Source: Streptomyces sp. XY006
GTDB taxonomy: Bacteria; Actinomycetota; Actinomycetes; Streptomycetales; Streptomycetaceae
NCBI RefSeq assembly: GCF_002237655.1
Contig: NZ_NOKT01000006.1
Span: 62,001 to 126,000, forward strand
Direction of reading: 5' to 3'
DNA length: 64,000 nt
Shown here in pieces: positions 16,126 through 24,441 of this stretch (position 1 is the first letter of the stretch; every line of letters starts with the position of its first letter). The translations under genes were made by a program, and so were the position numbers. Under the pieces are notes generated by a model. It made no database searches and was not told where the DNA came from. It worked only from the letters and a program-made list of their open reading frames with translations.

Positions 16126-17075
16126 CGCGGGTCCCCCTGTCCGGCGGTGTGCGGCTCCGCCATCGCGACGGCGATCTTCCGGTCGCCGGTGAAGGGCTCC
16201 CGGCCGTGGCTGGACAGCATGTTGTCCACCACGAGGATGTCGTTCCGCTGCCAGTCGAAGCGGACCCGGCAGTCCTCGTAGCAGCGTCGCAGGTGGTCCA
16301 TCACGTCGTCGGGGATGCGTCCGCCGTCGCCGTAGTAGGTGTTCGTGGGCAGGCCGTCCTCGCCGAACAGGGCGAGCAGGCCCTCCTGGACGTCCTCGGG
16401 GAGCGTGGTCACGTGGAAGAAGGTGATGTGGTTGAACCACACGTCCTCGCCGGTGCGCGGGTGGCGGTGCAGCGCGTCCCGCACCACGCGGGTGCGCAGC
16501 CCGTCCTCGCCGGTCCACTCGGGGATCAGCCCGTGCTCCTTGCAGTACGCCTCCACCTCGGCCCGGCTGTCGGTGCCGAACACCTTGGGCCACGGGACGC
16601 CGAAGTTGGCGTGGTAGTTGCGCACCAGACTCCAGCGCCGGCGCCTGAACTCCTCCCGGACGGCGGGGTCGATCGCCGCGTACAGCCGCCGGGTGTCGGC
16701 CAGCGGTGTCGATCCCAGCGTCTGCGGCGCGCGCAGGCAGTAGAAGTACAGCGTCATCGGCCAGGTGTCCTGGTAGGAGCACTCGTTGTGGAGGTAGATC
16801 TCCTCCTCGGCCGGGTGGTCGGTGGACGTGTACACATTGCCCTGGATCGAGGTGCGCGGGGAGGAGGCCTCGGTGTAGGTGAGCGTCTCCCCGGACAGGG
16901 CGTCGACGGTCGACTGCAGCCCGTCGACGCCGTCGATGTCGAATCCCCGGAAGAGGAGCGCTCCATGGGTGTGGAGCGCCGAGCGGAGTTCGTCCCGGTC
17001 GTGCTCGATGAGGTCTACGAGGTCGGTGGTGGAACCTGCTTGCACCACCAGCGGCAGCGCTGCCGACGCGGACAT
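16122..17075 (-). CDS. SyrP/TauD-like Fe(II)/2-oxoglutarate dioxygenase
   Basis: A 317-residue TauD-fold oxygenase. The iron facial triad is visible: H-x-E in YLHNECSY (about residue 96) and the distal His in NMLSSHGREPF (about residue 294), with the 2-oxoglutarate-binding Arg in GDRKIAVAM. The His-x-Glu rather than His-x-Asp and the sequence around it (WPMTLYFYC) resemble SyrP, which hydroxylates carrier-bound aspartate in syringomycin synthesis. It probably hydroxylates an amino acid loaded on one of the NRPS carrier domains, or the free peptide. I choose the ATG at 17075 because AGGAG lies five bases upstream; the ATG at 17090 has no such site. Confidence 0.9.
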   Translation of the reverse strand: MSASAALPLVVQAGSTTDLVDLIEHDRDELRSALHTHGALLFRGFDIDGVDGLQSTVDALSGETLTYTEASSPRTSIQGNVYTSTDHPAEEEIYLHNECSYQDTWPMTLYFYCLRAPQTLGSTPLADTRRLYAAIDPAVREEFRRRRWSLVRNYHANFGVPWPKVFGTDSRAEVEAYCKEHGLIPEWTGEDGLRTRVVRDALHRHPRTGEDVWFNHITFFHVTTLPEDVQEGLLALFGEDGLPTNTYYGDGGRIPDDVMDHLRRCYEDCRVRFDWQRNDILVVDNMLSSHGREPFTGDRKIAVAMAEPHTAGQGDPR

Positions 17076-17139
17076 TCGGTCTCCTGACATAGCGGTGTTG
17101 CGGGCTGGCAGAGGGGTCGGACGGGCCGGTGCGGGACGT

Positions 17140-17163
17140 CCGGGGCGGTCGCCGTCGCCCCGG
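17140..17163 (-). terminator. Hairpin between aminomutase and dioxygenase genes
   Basis: CCGGGGCG-N8-CGCCCCGG forms an 8-bp stem in the only sizeable gap (94 bases) of the leftward operon. It may reduce expression of the two tailoring genes beyond it, or simply stabilise the upstream messenger. Confidence 0.35.
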
Positions 17164-17169
17164 TGGGGC

Positions 17170-18516
17170 TCAGGGACTGTCCGTGATCCGGTCCGCCGGA
17201 CGGGCTCCGGCCGTCTGGTCCAGGAAGGGCGCGTCCGACGGCGACAGCGGCCGCAGATCCGTCACCCAGGTCGCCTGCGCGTCGAACCGTGCGAAGAACG
17301 GCCGCCCGACCACGTCCGGGTCCCTGGCCTGCAGATAGCGCAGGGCGAGCGCGGGCTGTCCGGCGATCCGGGTCACTCCGTCGACGACCACTTTGCCGCG
17401 GGTGGCGGACATGGACGGGCCGCGGGCCGTGCGGGCCAGCCCGGTCACGGACGACAGGGCCTCCCGGTAGATCTCCCAGGCGCGCACGAGCGGAACCTCG
17501 AAGTACTGGCGCGGGCCGGTGTCGCGCTCCACGAACATGTAGTAGGGCACGGCGTCGAGGGCGACGGCGCGGGTCCACATCTCCTGCCAGACGGCGGCGT
17601 CGTCGTTGATCGACCTGACCACGGGCGCCTGGGTGCGGATCACCGCGCCCGTCGACCGGATCCGCTGGATCGCGCGGCGCACGGCTTCCGGGTGCAGCTC
17701 GCGGGGATGCGTGACGTGCGCCATGACCGCGAGGTGGCGGCCGCGGTCGCGGACCTCCTCGAACAGGCGCATGAGGTCGTCGGCGTCCTCGTCGTCGGTG
17801 AACCGGTAGGGCCAGTAGGTCAGTGCCTTGGTGCCGATCCGGATGTTCCTGATGTGCTCCATGCCCGGGGCGAGGAAGGGTTCGAGCGCGCGCCGCAGGT
17901 TGTCGGTGCGCATGATGAGCGGGTCGCCGCCGGTCACCAGGATGTCGGTGATCTCGGTGTGGTGCCGCAGGTAGGCGGCGAGGGCGTCGGCGTCGTCCTT
18001 CTCCGCGGCCATCTTCAGCTCGGGCACCCCGACGAACTGTGCCCAGCGGAAGCAGTAGGTGCAGTACGCGTGGCAGGTCTGGCCCTGGCGTGGGAAGTAG
18101 AGCAGCGTCTCCTGGTACTTGTGCTGTACGCCCGAGAGCCGCTGCCCCTGCCAGTGGGGGACGTTCTGGTCCGTCTGGCCCGCCGGGTGCGCGTTCATCC
18201 CCGCGCGGATCTCCCGCACGACGGGCGCGAGACGGGCGGGGCCCGCCTCCTCGCGCAGCAGGTCCGTCACGGTCTTCAGCTCGTCGGCGGCCAGCATGTC
18301 GGGCTGCGGAAACACCAGCCGGAAGACGGGGTCGTCGTGCACGTCGTCCCAGTCGATGAGCTCGTCGACCACGTACTGGTTGGTCCGGAACGGCAGGACC
18401 GCGGCCACGGCCCGTATCTGGAGCTTCGTCTCGGCGTCCGCCCCGCACCGGTTCAGCAGCGCGTCCAGATCGCGGGCCGAGTACGCCCGGAAGCGCGGCG
18501 GGGTCACGGCGTTCAT
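17170..18516 (-). CDS. KamA-like radical SAM 2,3-aminomutase
   Basis: The 448-residue protein has the lysine 2,3-aminomutase architecture: a radical SAM cluster motif CHAYCTYC (CX3CX2C, about residues 148-155), the SAM-binding ILVTGGDPLI (about residue 195), AHVTHPREL, and a C-terminal Lys in ATRGKVVV (about residue 374) at the place of the PLP lysine. Such enzymes move an alpha-amino group to the beta position using PLP and a 5'-deoxyadenosyl radical. The two aspartates that bind the lysine side chain in clostridial KamA align by eye with Arg (VERDTG region) and Ser. The substrate is therefore probably not lysine; an acidic amino acid is possible, as in glutamate 2,3-aminomutase. The ATG overlaps the NRPS stop (ATGA). 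Confidence 0.88.
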   Translation of the reverse strand: MNAVTPPRFRAYSARDLDALLNRCGADAETKLQIRAVAAVLPFRTNQYVVDELIDWDDVHDDPVFRLVFPQPDMLAADELKTVTDLLREEAGPARLAPVVREIRAGMNAHPAGQTDQNVPHWQGQRLSGVQHKYQETLLYFPRQGQTCHAYCTYCFRWAQFVGVPELKMAAEKDDADALAAYLRHHTEITDILVTGGDPLIMRTDNLRRALEPFLAPGMEHIRNIRIGTKALTYWPYRFTDDEDADDLMRLFEEVRDRGRHLAVMAHVTHPRELHPEAVRRAIQRIRSTGAVIRTQAPVVRSINDDAAVWQEMWTRAVALDAVPYYMFVERDTGPRQYFEVPLVRAWEIYREALSSVTGLARTARGPSMSATRGKVVVDGVTRIAGQPALALRYLQARDPDVVGRPFFARFDAQATWVTDLRPLSPSDAPFLDQTAGARPADRITDSP

Positions 18517-21500
18517 CCGCGCACCTCGTCCCGGCCGGCGGAGTCCGATGCGACGGCGCGGGCGATCTCCTCGTCCTGGCCGGCGGGGCCCGGTGCGACC
18601 GCGCGGGCGATCTCCTCGGCCGTGAGCGCGGCATGGGACCGCTGGACCAGGGTGAAGTGGTCGGCGCCGGGCACGGTCCGGGTCCGCACCGGTGTGCCCA
18701 GTGCCTCCTCCCAGCCGAGGGTCGGGGACGTCCCCTCCGGCCGCGGCTGGTCACCGGCGAGCAGCAGCGTGAGCCGGGTGTCCCTGAGGCGGGCGCGCCG
18801 CATCCGGTAGTTCACGAGCGCGGTGGCGTTGGCGTCGAACACCGTGAACCTGCGGCGCAGCGACTGCTGCTCCTCGCCGGCCGCCGGCCTCTCGCCGCTG
18901 AGGAGCGCGGTGTCGGCCGTCTCGCCGGTCATGCGCTCCAGATCGCGGGCGAAGGACGCCACCCGGTCGGCGTCGGGTCCTGCGAAGTGCTCGAAGGCCT
19001 TCGAGCCCGGCGCGTAGCTGTCCAGCAGCACCAGGGAGGCGGTGCGCACGCCCTCGAAGGAGAGCTGGCGTGCCATCTCGTAGGCGACGGCGCCTCCCAT
19101 GGACCAGCCGGCGAAGTGGTACGGCCCCTCGGGCTGCACCTTGAGCACCTCGTGGAGGTAGGCGGCCGCCATCTCCTGGACCGAGGTGAAGACGGTGCCG
19201 CCGTCCAGGCCGGGCGAGCGGACCCCGATGACCGTGAACTCGGCGGGCAGCGCCGACGCCACCTCCCGGAAGCACAGCACGTCGCCGCCGATCGGGTGCA
19301 CGAGGAACAACCGCGGTCCCCCGGCCGTGCCCTGACGCAGCGTCAGCAGCAGTTCGCTGGTCCGGTCGTCGGAGTCCTTGCGCAGTTCGCGTACGGACGC
19401 GGCCAGACGGTCGATGCGCGGTCCCTCCAGCAGCTTGCGCAGCGACAGCGACAGGCCGGTCTTCTTGCGGATCCGGGTGAGCAGGATGGTGGCGAGCAGT
19501 GAGTGCCCGCCGACGGCGAAGAAGTCGTCGGTGACGCCGAAGTCGTCGTGGCCGAGGAGTTCGGACCACATGGACCGGATCAGGGTCTCGGTGTCGTCCC
19601 GGGGCGCGACCCGCTCCTGTGCGGCCGGGGACGAGGTGCCCCGGAGGGAGGAGCGGTCCAGCTTGCCGTTGGGCAGCAGCGCGAACCGGTCGACGAAGAG
19701 GAACAGGGAGGGGACGACGGCCAGCGGCAGCCGCTCACGCGCGTGGCGGCGCAGTTCCTCGGTGGTCAGGGCGGAGCCGGGCGAGCGCACGACGTAGGCG
19801 ACGAGCGAGCCGTCCGCCTCCTTGTCCGCCTCCACGTGGACCTGGCGCACCTGCGGATGGGTGGTCAGCTCGGCCGCGACCTCCGCGGGATGCACCCGGA
19901 CGCCGCGCACCTTGAGCAGATCGTCGCTGCGCCCCTCGACGTGGATCTCGCCCAAGGCGCCGACCACTGCGAGGTCTCCCGTGTGGTAGACGAGGTCGTC
20001 CGGGTCGTCGGACAGCGGGTTGGGGCGGAAGTGGGAGGCCGCGCGGGCGTCGTCGAGGTAGCCGAGGGTCCGGTACGGCGTCCGGATGACGATCTCGCCG
20101 CGTTCGCCGGGGCCGCGGACGGAGCCGTCCGCGCCCAGGACGACCGCCTGGGCGCCGGGCAGCGGGCGGCCCACGGGCACCGGTCCGGCGTCCTGTTCGG
20201 CCGTCAGCCGGTGGAACGTCTTGATCATGGTCGTCTCGGTGGGCCCGTAGAAGTTGACGATTTCGGTGTCCGGGCCCAGCAGCCGCTCCCGCAGCTCCTG
20301 GACGAGCCGGCCGGTGAGGGGCTCGCCCGCGAGGCAGAGCAGCCGCAGACCGGCCAGGGGCGCGCTGTCCCGGTCGGTGTCCCGCAGCCAGGACGCCGCC
20401 ACGCTGGGTGTGGTGTGGACGATGGTGACGCGCTCGCGTGCCAGCCAGTCCACCATCCGTGCCGTGTCGTCCAGGGCGCTCGCCGGCGGCAGGCACAGGG
20501 TGGCCCCCTGGGTGAGCGGCACCAGGACGTCGCGCAGGACCGCGTCGAAGGAGAGCGTGGTCAGCTGCGCCACGCGGTCCCCGGCGTGCACGCCGAACTC
20601 CGTGGTCTCCCAGTCGATGAAGTGGTCCAGGCCGCGGTGTGATCCGACGACCGCCTTGGCCTCGCCGGTCGTGCCGGACGTGAAGAAGACGTACGCCGGT
20701 TCCAGGGGCCGGGCGGGGACGGGCCCGAGCGGCTCGTCCGTGCTCTTCGCGAGCTCCTCGAAGGACAGGCGCCGCACGGTGGCGTCGCCCGGCGCCTGCG
20801 TCGCGGTCGACGGCTCGGTGAGCAGGATCTGCCGGACGCCGGCCTTGGCCACCATGGCGGCGCGCCGCGGTTCGGGCAGACCGTCGTCGAGGAGGACGGC
20901 GGTGGCGCCGGCGCCGAGCGCGGCGACGAGGGCGGCGACGGTGGCGGGCGACTTGCCGCCCAGCACACCGACGCGCTGCCCGGCCTGGAGGTGCTGCGTG
21001 GCGCCCGACACCGCGGCGGCCAGCTGACGGTAGGTCACCTCGCCTTCCGCCCAGGAGACGGCGACGGCGTCCGGGGTGGCGGCGGCGCGGCGCCGGAACA
21101 GCTCGGCGACGGGGACGAGGTCCCGCGCGGGCAGCGGCTCGGCGAAGGGGTGTTCGGCGCGGCCGGCGTCGGCCAGCGGACGCTCCGGCTGCTCGGCGGC
21201 GAAGCGGAGCAGGCGCGTGAACCGCTCGGCGAGCGCGGCCGCGAACTCGGCCTGGACCGTGTCGGCGTCGTACTCGAAGTCCAGGACGGTGCCCGCCTCC
21301 GTGGGGCGCACCACCACGGTGAGGTCGAACTTGGCCGTCGGCGCCGTCCCCGAACCGTCGCCGGCGTCGGCGACGACGTCGACGGGACGCAACAGGGCGG
21401 CCTCACGCGGCAGTTCCTCGCGCGGCGGCATCCGCAGCATCACGGAGAACAGCGGGCTGCGGTCCCCGTCCCGGGCGGCGGCGACGGCCTCCACGACCTG

Positions 21501-24395
21501 CGCGTAGGAGACGTCCCGGTGCCCCGATGCCTCGACGAGCGTCGACCTGACCCGGCCGAGCGCCTCCTGGAACGTCGGGGTGCCCGCCATGTCGAAGCTG
21601 TAGGCGTGTGTGCGGACGAAGAACCCGACGACGTCCTCGAACTCCTCGCGGTCCCGGCCCACGCTGTCGCTGCCGATGACGACCCGGTCCTGTGCCGCCG
21701 CCCGGGACAGGCCGTAGGCGAGGACGGTCATCATCGCCATGTACTCGGTGGCCCCGGACTTCGCGCACTGCTCGGCGAGGCGGTCGGTCACCTCTCGGGC
21801 GACCGGGACGCGCAGCACCCGCGCCTGGTGGGGCCGTTCGCCGGGCACGGGACGTCCCCAGGGCACGTCCGGGGCGGGGGTGTCGGCGAGCAGGTCGCGC
21901 CAGTAGGCGAGGTCGGTCTCGGCGCGCTTGCCGGTCGTGCGGCGTGCGCGCCAGGCCGCGTAGTCGCCGAACTGGAGCCGGGGCGTGTCGCCGTCCAGGT
22001 GCGTGTGCCGGTCGGTGCCCGCGAGCAGCTCGTCCACCTGCTGGGCGACAAGGCTCCACGACACCCCGTCGCAGCACAGGTGATGGATGGTCAGGCCGAC
22101 GAGGAGCTCGTCGCCCGCGACCCGGACCGTGCGGACGCGCACCAGTGGGCCGGTGACCAGGTCGAAGGCGTCGGCTGCCGCCTTCGACAGGGCGGCCAGG
22201 CCCGACGGCCGGTCGGTCACGGCCGGCAGGGCGGCGAAGTCGACGGCGGCCTCGCCCACCGACTGCACGGGGCGGCCGTCGACCTCGCGGAAGCGCAGGC
22301 GCAGCGCCTCGTGGCGGCGGCACACCGTGAGGAAGGCCGTGCGTACGGTCTCCTCGTCGAGGCCGGCGGGCAGCCGGAACACGCCGGCCATGTTGTAGGC
22401 GGAGCTGTGGGGGTCCAGCTGCTGGAGGAACCACAGGCCCTCCTGCTCGGGGGAGAGCGGCTGGTCGGCCTCGCGCGGGACGGGCACGGGGGCCGGTTCC
22501 TCCTCGGCCCGGGCGCCCTCTCCCAGGGCGCCGTCCACGGCCTGGGCGAGTGTGGCGATCGTCGCCGAACGGAACAGGGTCGGCAGGTTCAGATCGACCT
22601 CGAACGTCCGGCGGATCCGGGCGAGGAGCCGGGCCAGCATCAGCGAGTGGCCGCCGAGATCGAAGAAGTTGGCGTGCCGGGAGGTGATCTCCTTCTTGAA
22701 CGCCTCGGACCACAGCTCGGCGACGCGCCGCTCCGTCGTGGTCCACTCGCCGTCGTCCGCCGCCTCGTGCGGCTGCTGTGGGGCAGCGTCGTCGGGGTCG
22801 GGGAGCGCGGACCGGTCCAGCTTGCCGTGGCCGGTGAGCGGCAGCCGCTCCAGGAGGACCACCTGGGCCGGGACCATCGCGTTGGAGCCGGCCGCGGCCA
22901 CGTGCCGCCGCACGGCGGAGGCGTCCACGCCCGCGCCCTGCGCCGGCACGACGTAGGCGACGAGGGCGGGACCGTCGTCCCCGGCGCGGACCACGACGGC
23001 CGCGTCCTCGACCTCCGGCATACGGGTGATCACCGCGCCGACCTCGGCCGGGTGGACGCGGACGCCGAGGATCTTGACCTGGTCGTCCACGCGGCCGTGG
23101 ATCTCCAGGTCCCCCTGGGGGCCGATGCGGCCCAGGTCGCCGGTCCGCTGCACGAGGTCGGTGGGGTCGTCGGGGTTGAGCGGGTTGACCTCGAACAGCG
23201 GCTCCTCCCCCGCGGCCGGGCGCCAGGTGCCCCGGGTGAGGTGCGGGGTGCGGATCAGCACGTGTCCGGGTTCGCCGACGCCGCACCGCCGGCCGCGGTT
23301 GTTGACCACGAGCAGTTCGGCGCCGTCGATGGCCTTGCCCACGGGCAGGATGCCGGGCGGGACCTCGCCGTCCGGCACGGGGTACCAGGACTTGAGGATG
23401 GTGGCCTCGGTCGTCCCGTAGAGGTTGACGAACCGGGTGCCCGCGTCGGCGGTCGCCTTCCGCCAGCGGTTGACGAGGCTGCCCGCGAGCGGCTCGCCGG
23501 ACAGACAGATCAGGCGCAGCGCCGGGAAGCCGGGGCCGGCCGGCTGTTCGGCCAGCAGCGTGGACAGCACGCTCGGCACCGTCTGCAGGACCGTCACCTC
23601 GTCCTCGCGCAGCCATGCGAGCACCCGCGCCACGTCGACGAAGGGCCGGTCGGTCGGCGGGAGGCACACGGTGGCGCCCCCGATGAGCGCCGGGAACAGG
23701 TCCTTGAAGACGGCGTCGAAGGTCAGCGCGGCCGTCTGGGCGACGCGGTCGCCCGGGCCGATGGCGAGGGCCCGCTGTTCCCACGCGCAGAAGTGGGCGA
23801 GCGCCCCGTGCCAGCCCAGGACACCGCGGGGTTCACCGGTGGTGCCGGAGGTGAAGCACACGTACGCGTCCGCGGCGGCGGCCACGTCGGGCAGCTCCAC
23901 GTCCTGCGCCGCTGACCGCTCCAGCTCGGCGAGCCGGACCACCGGCGTGGCGGTTCCGGCGCCCGCCGGCGCCGTGCGGCCCTCGTCCTCGGCGTCCGGC
24001 TCCCCCGTCCGCTCGGTCGTGTCGACGAGCAGCGCCGGGCGTGCCCGTTCCAGCACGTCCCGCACCCGGCCCTCCGGCTGGGTGACGTCGATCATCACCA
24101 GGACCGCGCCGGCCCGCAGGACACCGAGCATGGCCACGACGGTCTCCGGCGACCGGCCGCCCCGGACGGCCACCACGTCCCCGGTCGTCACCTGGCGCGT
24201 CCGCAACGCCCGGGCCGTCGCGGAGAACCGCTCCACGAGCTCCTGGTACGTGTGGGACCGCGTGCCCCGGACCAGTGCGACGGCGTGCGGGAGCCGGGAG
24301 GCCGTGGCCTCGATCAGGGCGGGGACGGTGGTGCTCTCGACCAGGTGCCGTGACGGCGTCGTCGACGCGGTGGGGTGGTCGTCGGCGTGCGTCAT
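18513..24395 (-). CDS. Nonribosomal peptide synthetase, A-T-C-A-T-TE
   Basis: The 1,960-residue enzyme reads: adenylation 1 (about 20-520; FTSGTTGEPRG near 180), carrier 1 (LGGHSL near 580), condensation (about 640-1070; intact HHLCCDG near 770), adenylation 2 (about 1110-1600; FTSGTTGEAKA near 1238), carrier 2 (VGGHSL near 1631) and thioesterase (about 1690-1945; GWSMGG near 1763 and a C-terminal GADH). It adds residues 2 and 3 and releases the product. Both A domains share unusual cores: FDAVFKD and FDAVLRD replace FDxSVWE, and VHPAEV replaces the usual IELGEIE. The eight-residue pocket plus Lys reads about DAKQCSLIL-K and DARHCAFMI-K, codes I cannot assign. There is no epimerase or methyltransferase domain. 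Confidence 0.93.
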   Translation of the reverse strand: MTHADDHPTASTTPSRHLVESTTVPALIEATASRLPHAVALVRGTRSHTYQELVERFSATARALRTRQVTTGDVVAVRGGRSPETVVAMLGVLRAGAVLVMIDVTQPEGRVRDVLERARPALLVDTTERTGEPDAEDEGRTAPAGAGTATPVVRLAELERSAAQDVELPDVAAAADAYVCFTSGTTGEPRGVLGWHGALAHFCAWEQRALAIGPGDRVAQTAALTFDAVFKDLFPALIGGATVCLPPTDRPFVDVARVLAWLREDEVTVLQTVPSVLSTLLAEQPAGPGFPALRLICLSGEPLAGSLVNRWRKATADAGTRFVNLYGTTEATILKSWYPVPDGEVPPGILPVGKAIDGAELLVVNNRGRRCGVGEPGHVLIRTPHLTRGTWRPAAGEEPLFEVNPLNPDDPTDLVQRTGDLGRIGPQGDLEIHGRVDDQVKILGVRVHPAEVGAVITRMPEVEDAAVVVRAGDDGPALVAYVVPAQGAGVDASAVRRHVAAAGSNAMVPAQVVLLERLPLTGHGKLDRSALPDPDDAAPQQPHEAADDGEWTTTERRVAELWSEAFKKEITSRHANFFDLGGHSLMLARLLARIRRTFEVDLNLPTLFRSATIATLAQAVDGALGEGARAEEEPAPVPVPREADQPLSPEQEGLWFLQQLDPHSSAYNMAGVFRLPAGLDEETVRTAFLTVCRRHEALRLRFREVDGRPVQSVGEAAVDFAALPAVTDRPSGLAALSKAAADAFDLVTGPLVRVRTVRVAGDELLVGLTIHHLCCDGVSWSLVAQQVDELLAGTDRHTHLDGDTPRLQFGDYAAWRARRTTGKRAETDLAYWRDLLADTPAPDVPWGRPVPGERPHQARVLRVPVAREVTDRLAEQCAKSGATEYMAMMTVLAYGLSRAAAQDRVVIGSDSVGRDREEFEDVVGFFVRTHAYSFDMAGTPTFQEALGRVRSTLVEASGHRDVSYAQVVEAVAAARDGDRSPLFSVMLRMPPREELPREAALLRPVDVVADAGDGSGTAPTAKFDLTVVVRPTEAGTVLDFEYDADTVQAEFAAALAERFTRLLRFAAEQPERPLADAGRAEHPFAEPLPARDLVPVAELFRRRAAATPDAVAVSWAEGEVTYRQLAAAVSGATQHLQAGQRVGVLGGKSPATVAALVAALGAGATAVLLDDGLPEPRRAAMVAKAGVRQILLTEPSTATQAPGDATVRRLSFEELAKSTDEPLGPVPARPLEPAYVFFTSGTTGEAKAVVGSHRGLDHFIDWETTEFGVHAGDRVAQLTTLSFDAVLRDVLVPLTQGATLCLPPASALDDTARMVDWLARERVTIVHTTPSVAASWLRDTDRDSAPLAGLRLLCLAGEPLTGRLVQELRERLLGPDTEIVNFYGPTETTMIKTFHRLTAEQDAGPVPVGRPLPGAQAVVLGADGSVRGPGERGEIVIRTPYRTLGYLDDARAASHFRPNPLSDDPDDLVYHTGDLAVVGALGEIHVEGRSDDLLKVRGVRVHPAEVAAELTTHPQVRQVHVEADKEADGSLVAYVVRSPGSALTTEELRRHARERLPLAVVPSLFLFVDRFALLPNGKLDRSSLRGTSSPAAQERVAPRDDTETLIRSMWSELLGHDDFGVTDDFFAVGGHSLLATILLTRIRKKTGLSLSLRKLLEGPRIDRLAASVRELRKDSDDRTSELLLTLRQGTAGGPRLFLVHPIGGDVLCFREVASALPAEFTVIGVRSPGLDGGTVFTSVQEMAAAYLHEVLKVQPEGPYHFAGWSMGGAVAYEMARQLSFEGVRTASLVLLDSYAPGSKAFEHFAGPDADRVASFARDLERMTGETADTALLSGERPAAGEEQQSLRRRFTVFDANATALVNYRMRRARLRDTRLTLLLAGDQPRPEGTSPTLGWEEALGTPVRTRTVPGADHFTLVQRSHAALTAEEIARAVAPGPAGQDEEIARAVASDSAGRDEVRG

Positions 24396-24441
24396 CTGAG
24401 TGTGAGTCCAATCGTGTGGTCGGGACTGCCCTGGGGGCCGG

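Noticed and set aside
17170..18516. Aminomutase as a standard lysine 2,3-aminomutase making beta-lysine
   Set aside because: The substrate-pocket residues read differently from lysine enzymes, so I did not name it kamA.
20991..23915. 974-codon open frame antisense to the NRPS
   Set aside because: It lies wholly opposite well-defined A, T and C domains and has no domain resemblance or ribosome binding site.
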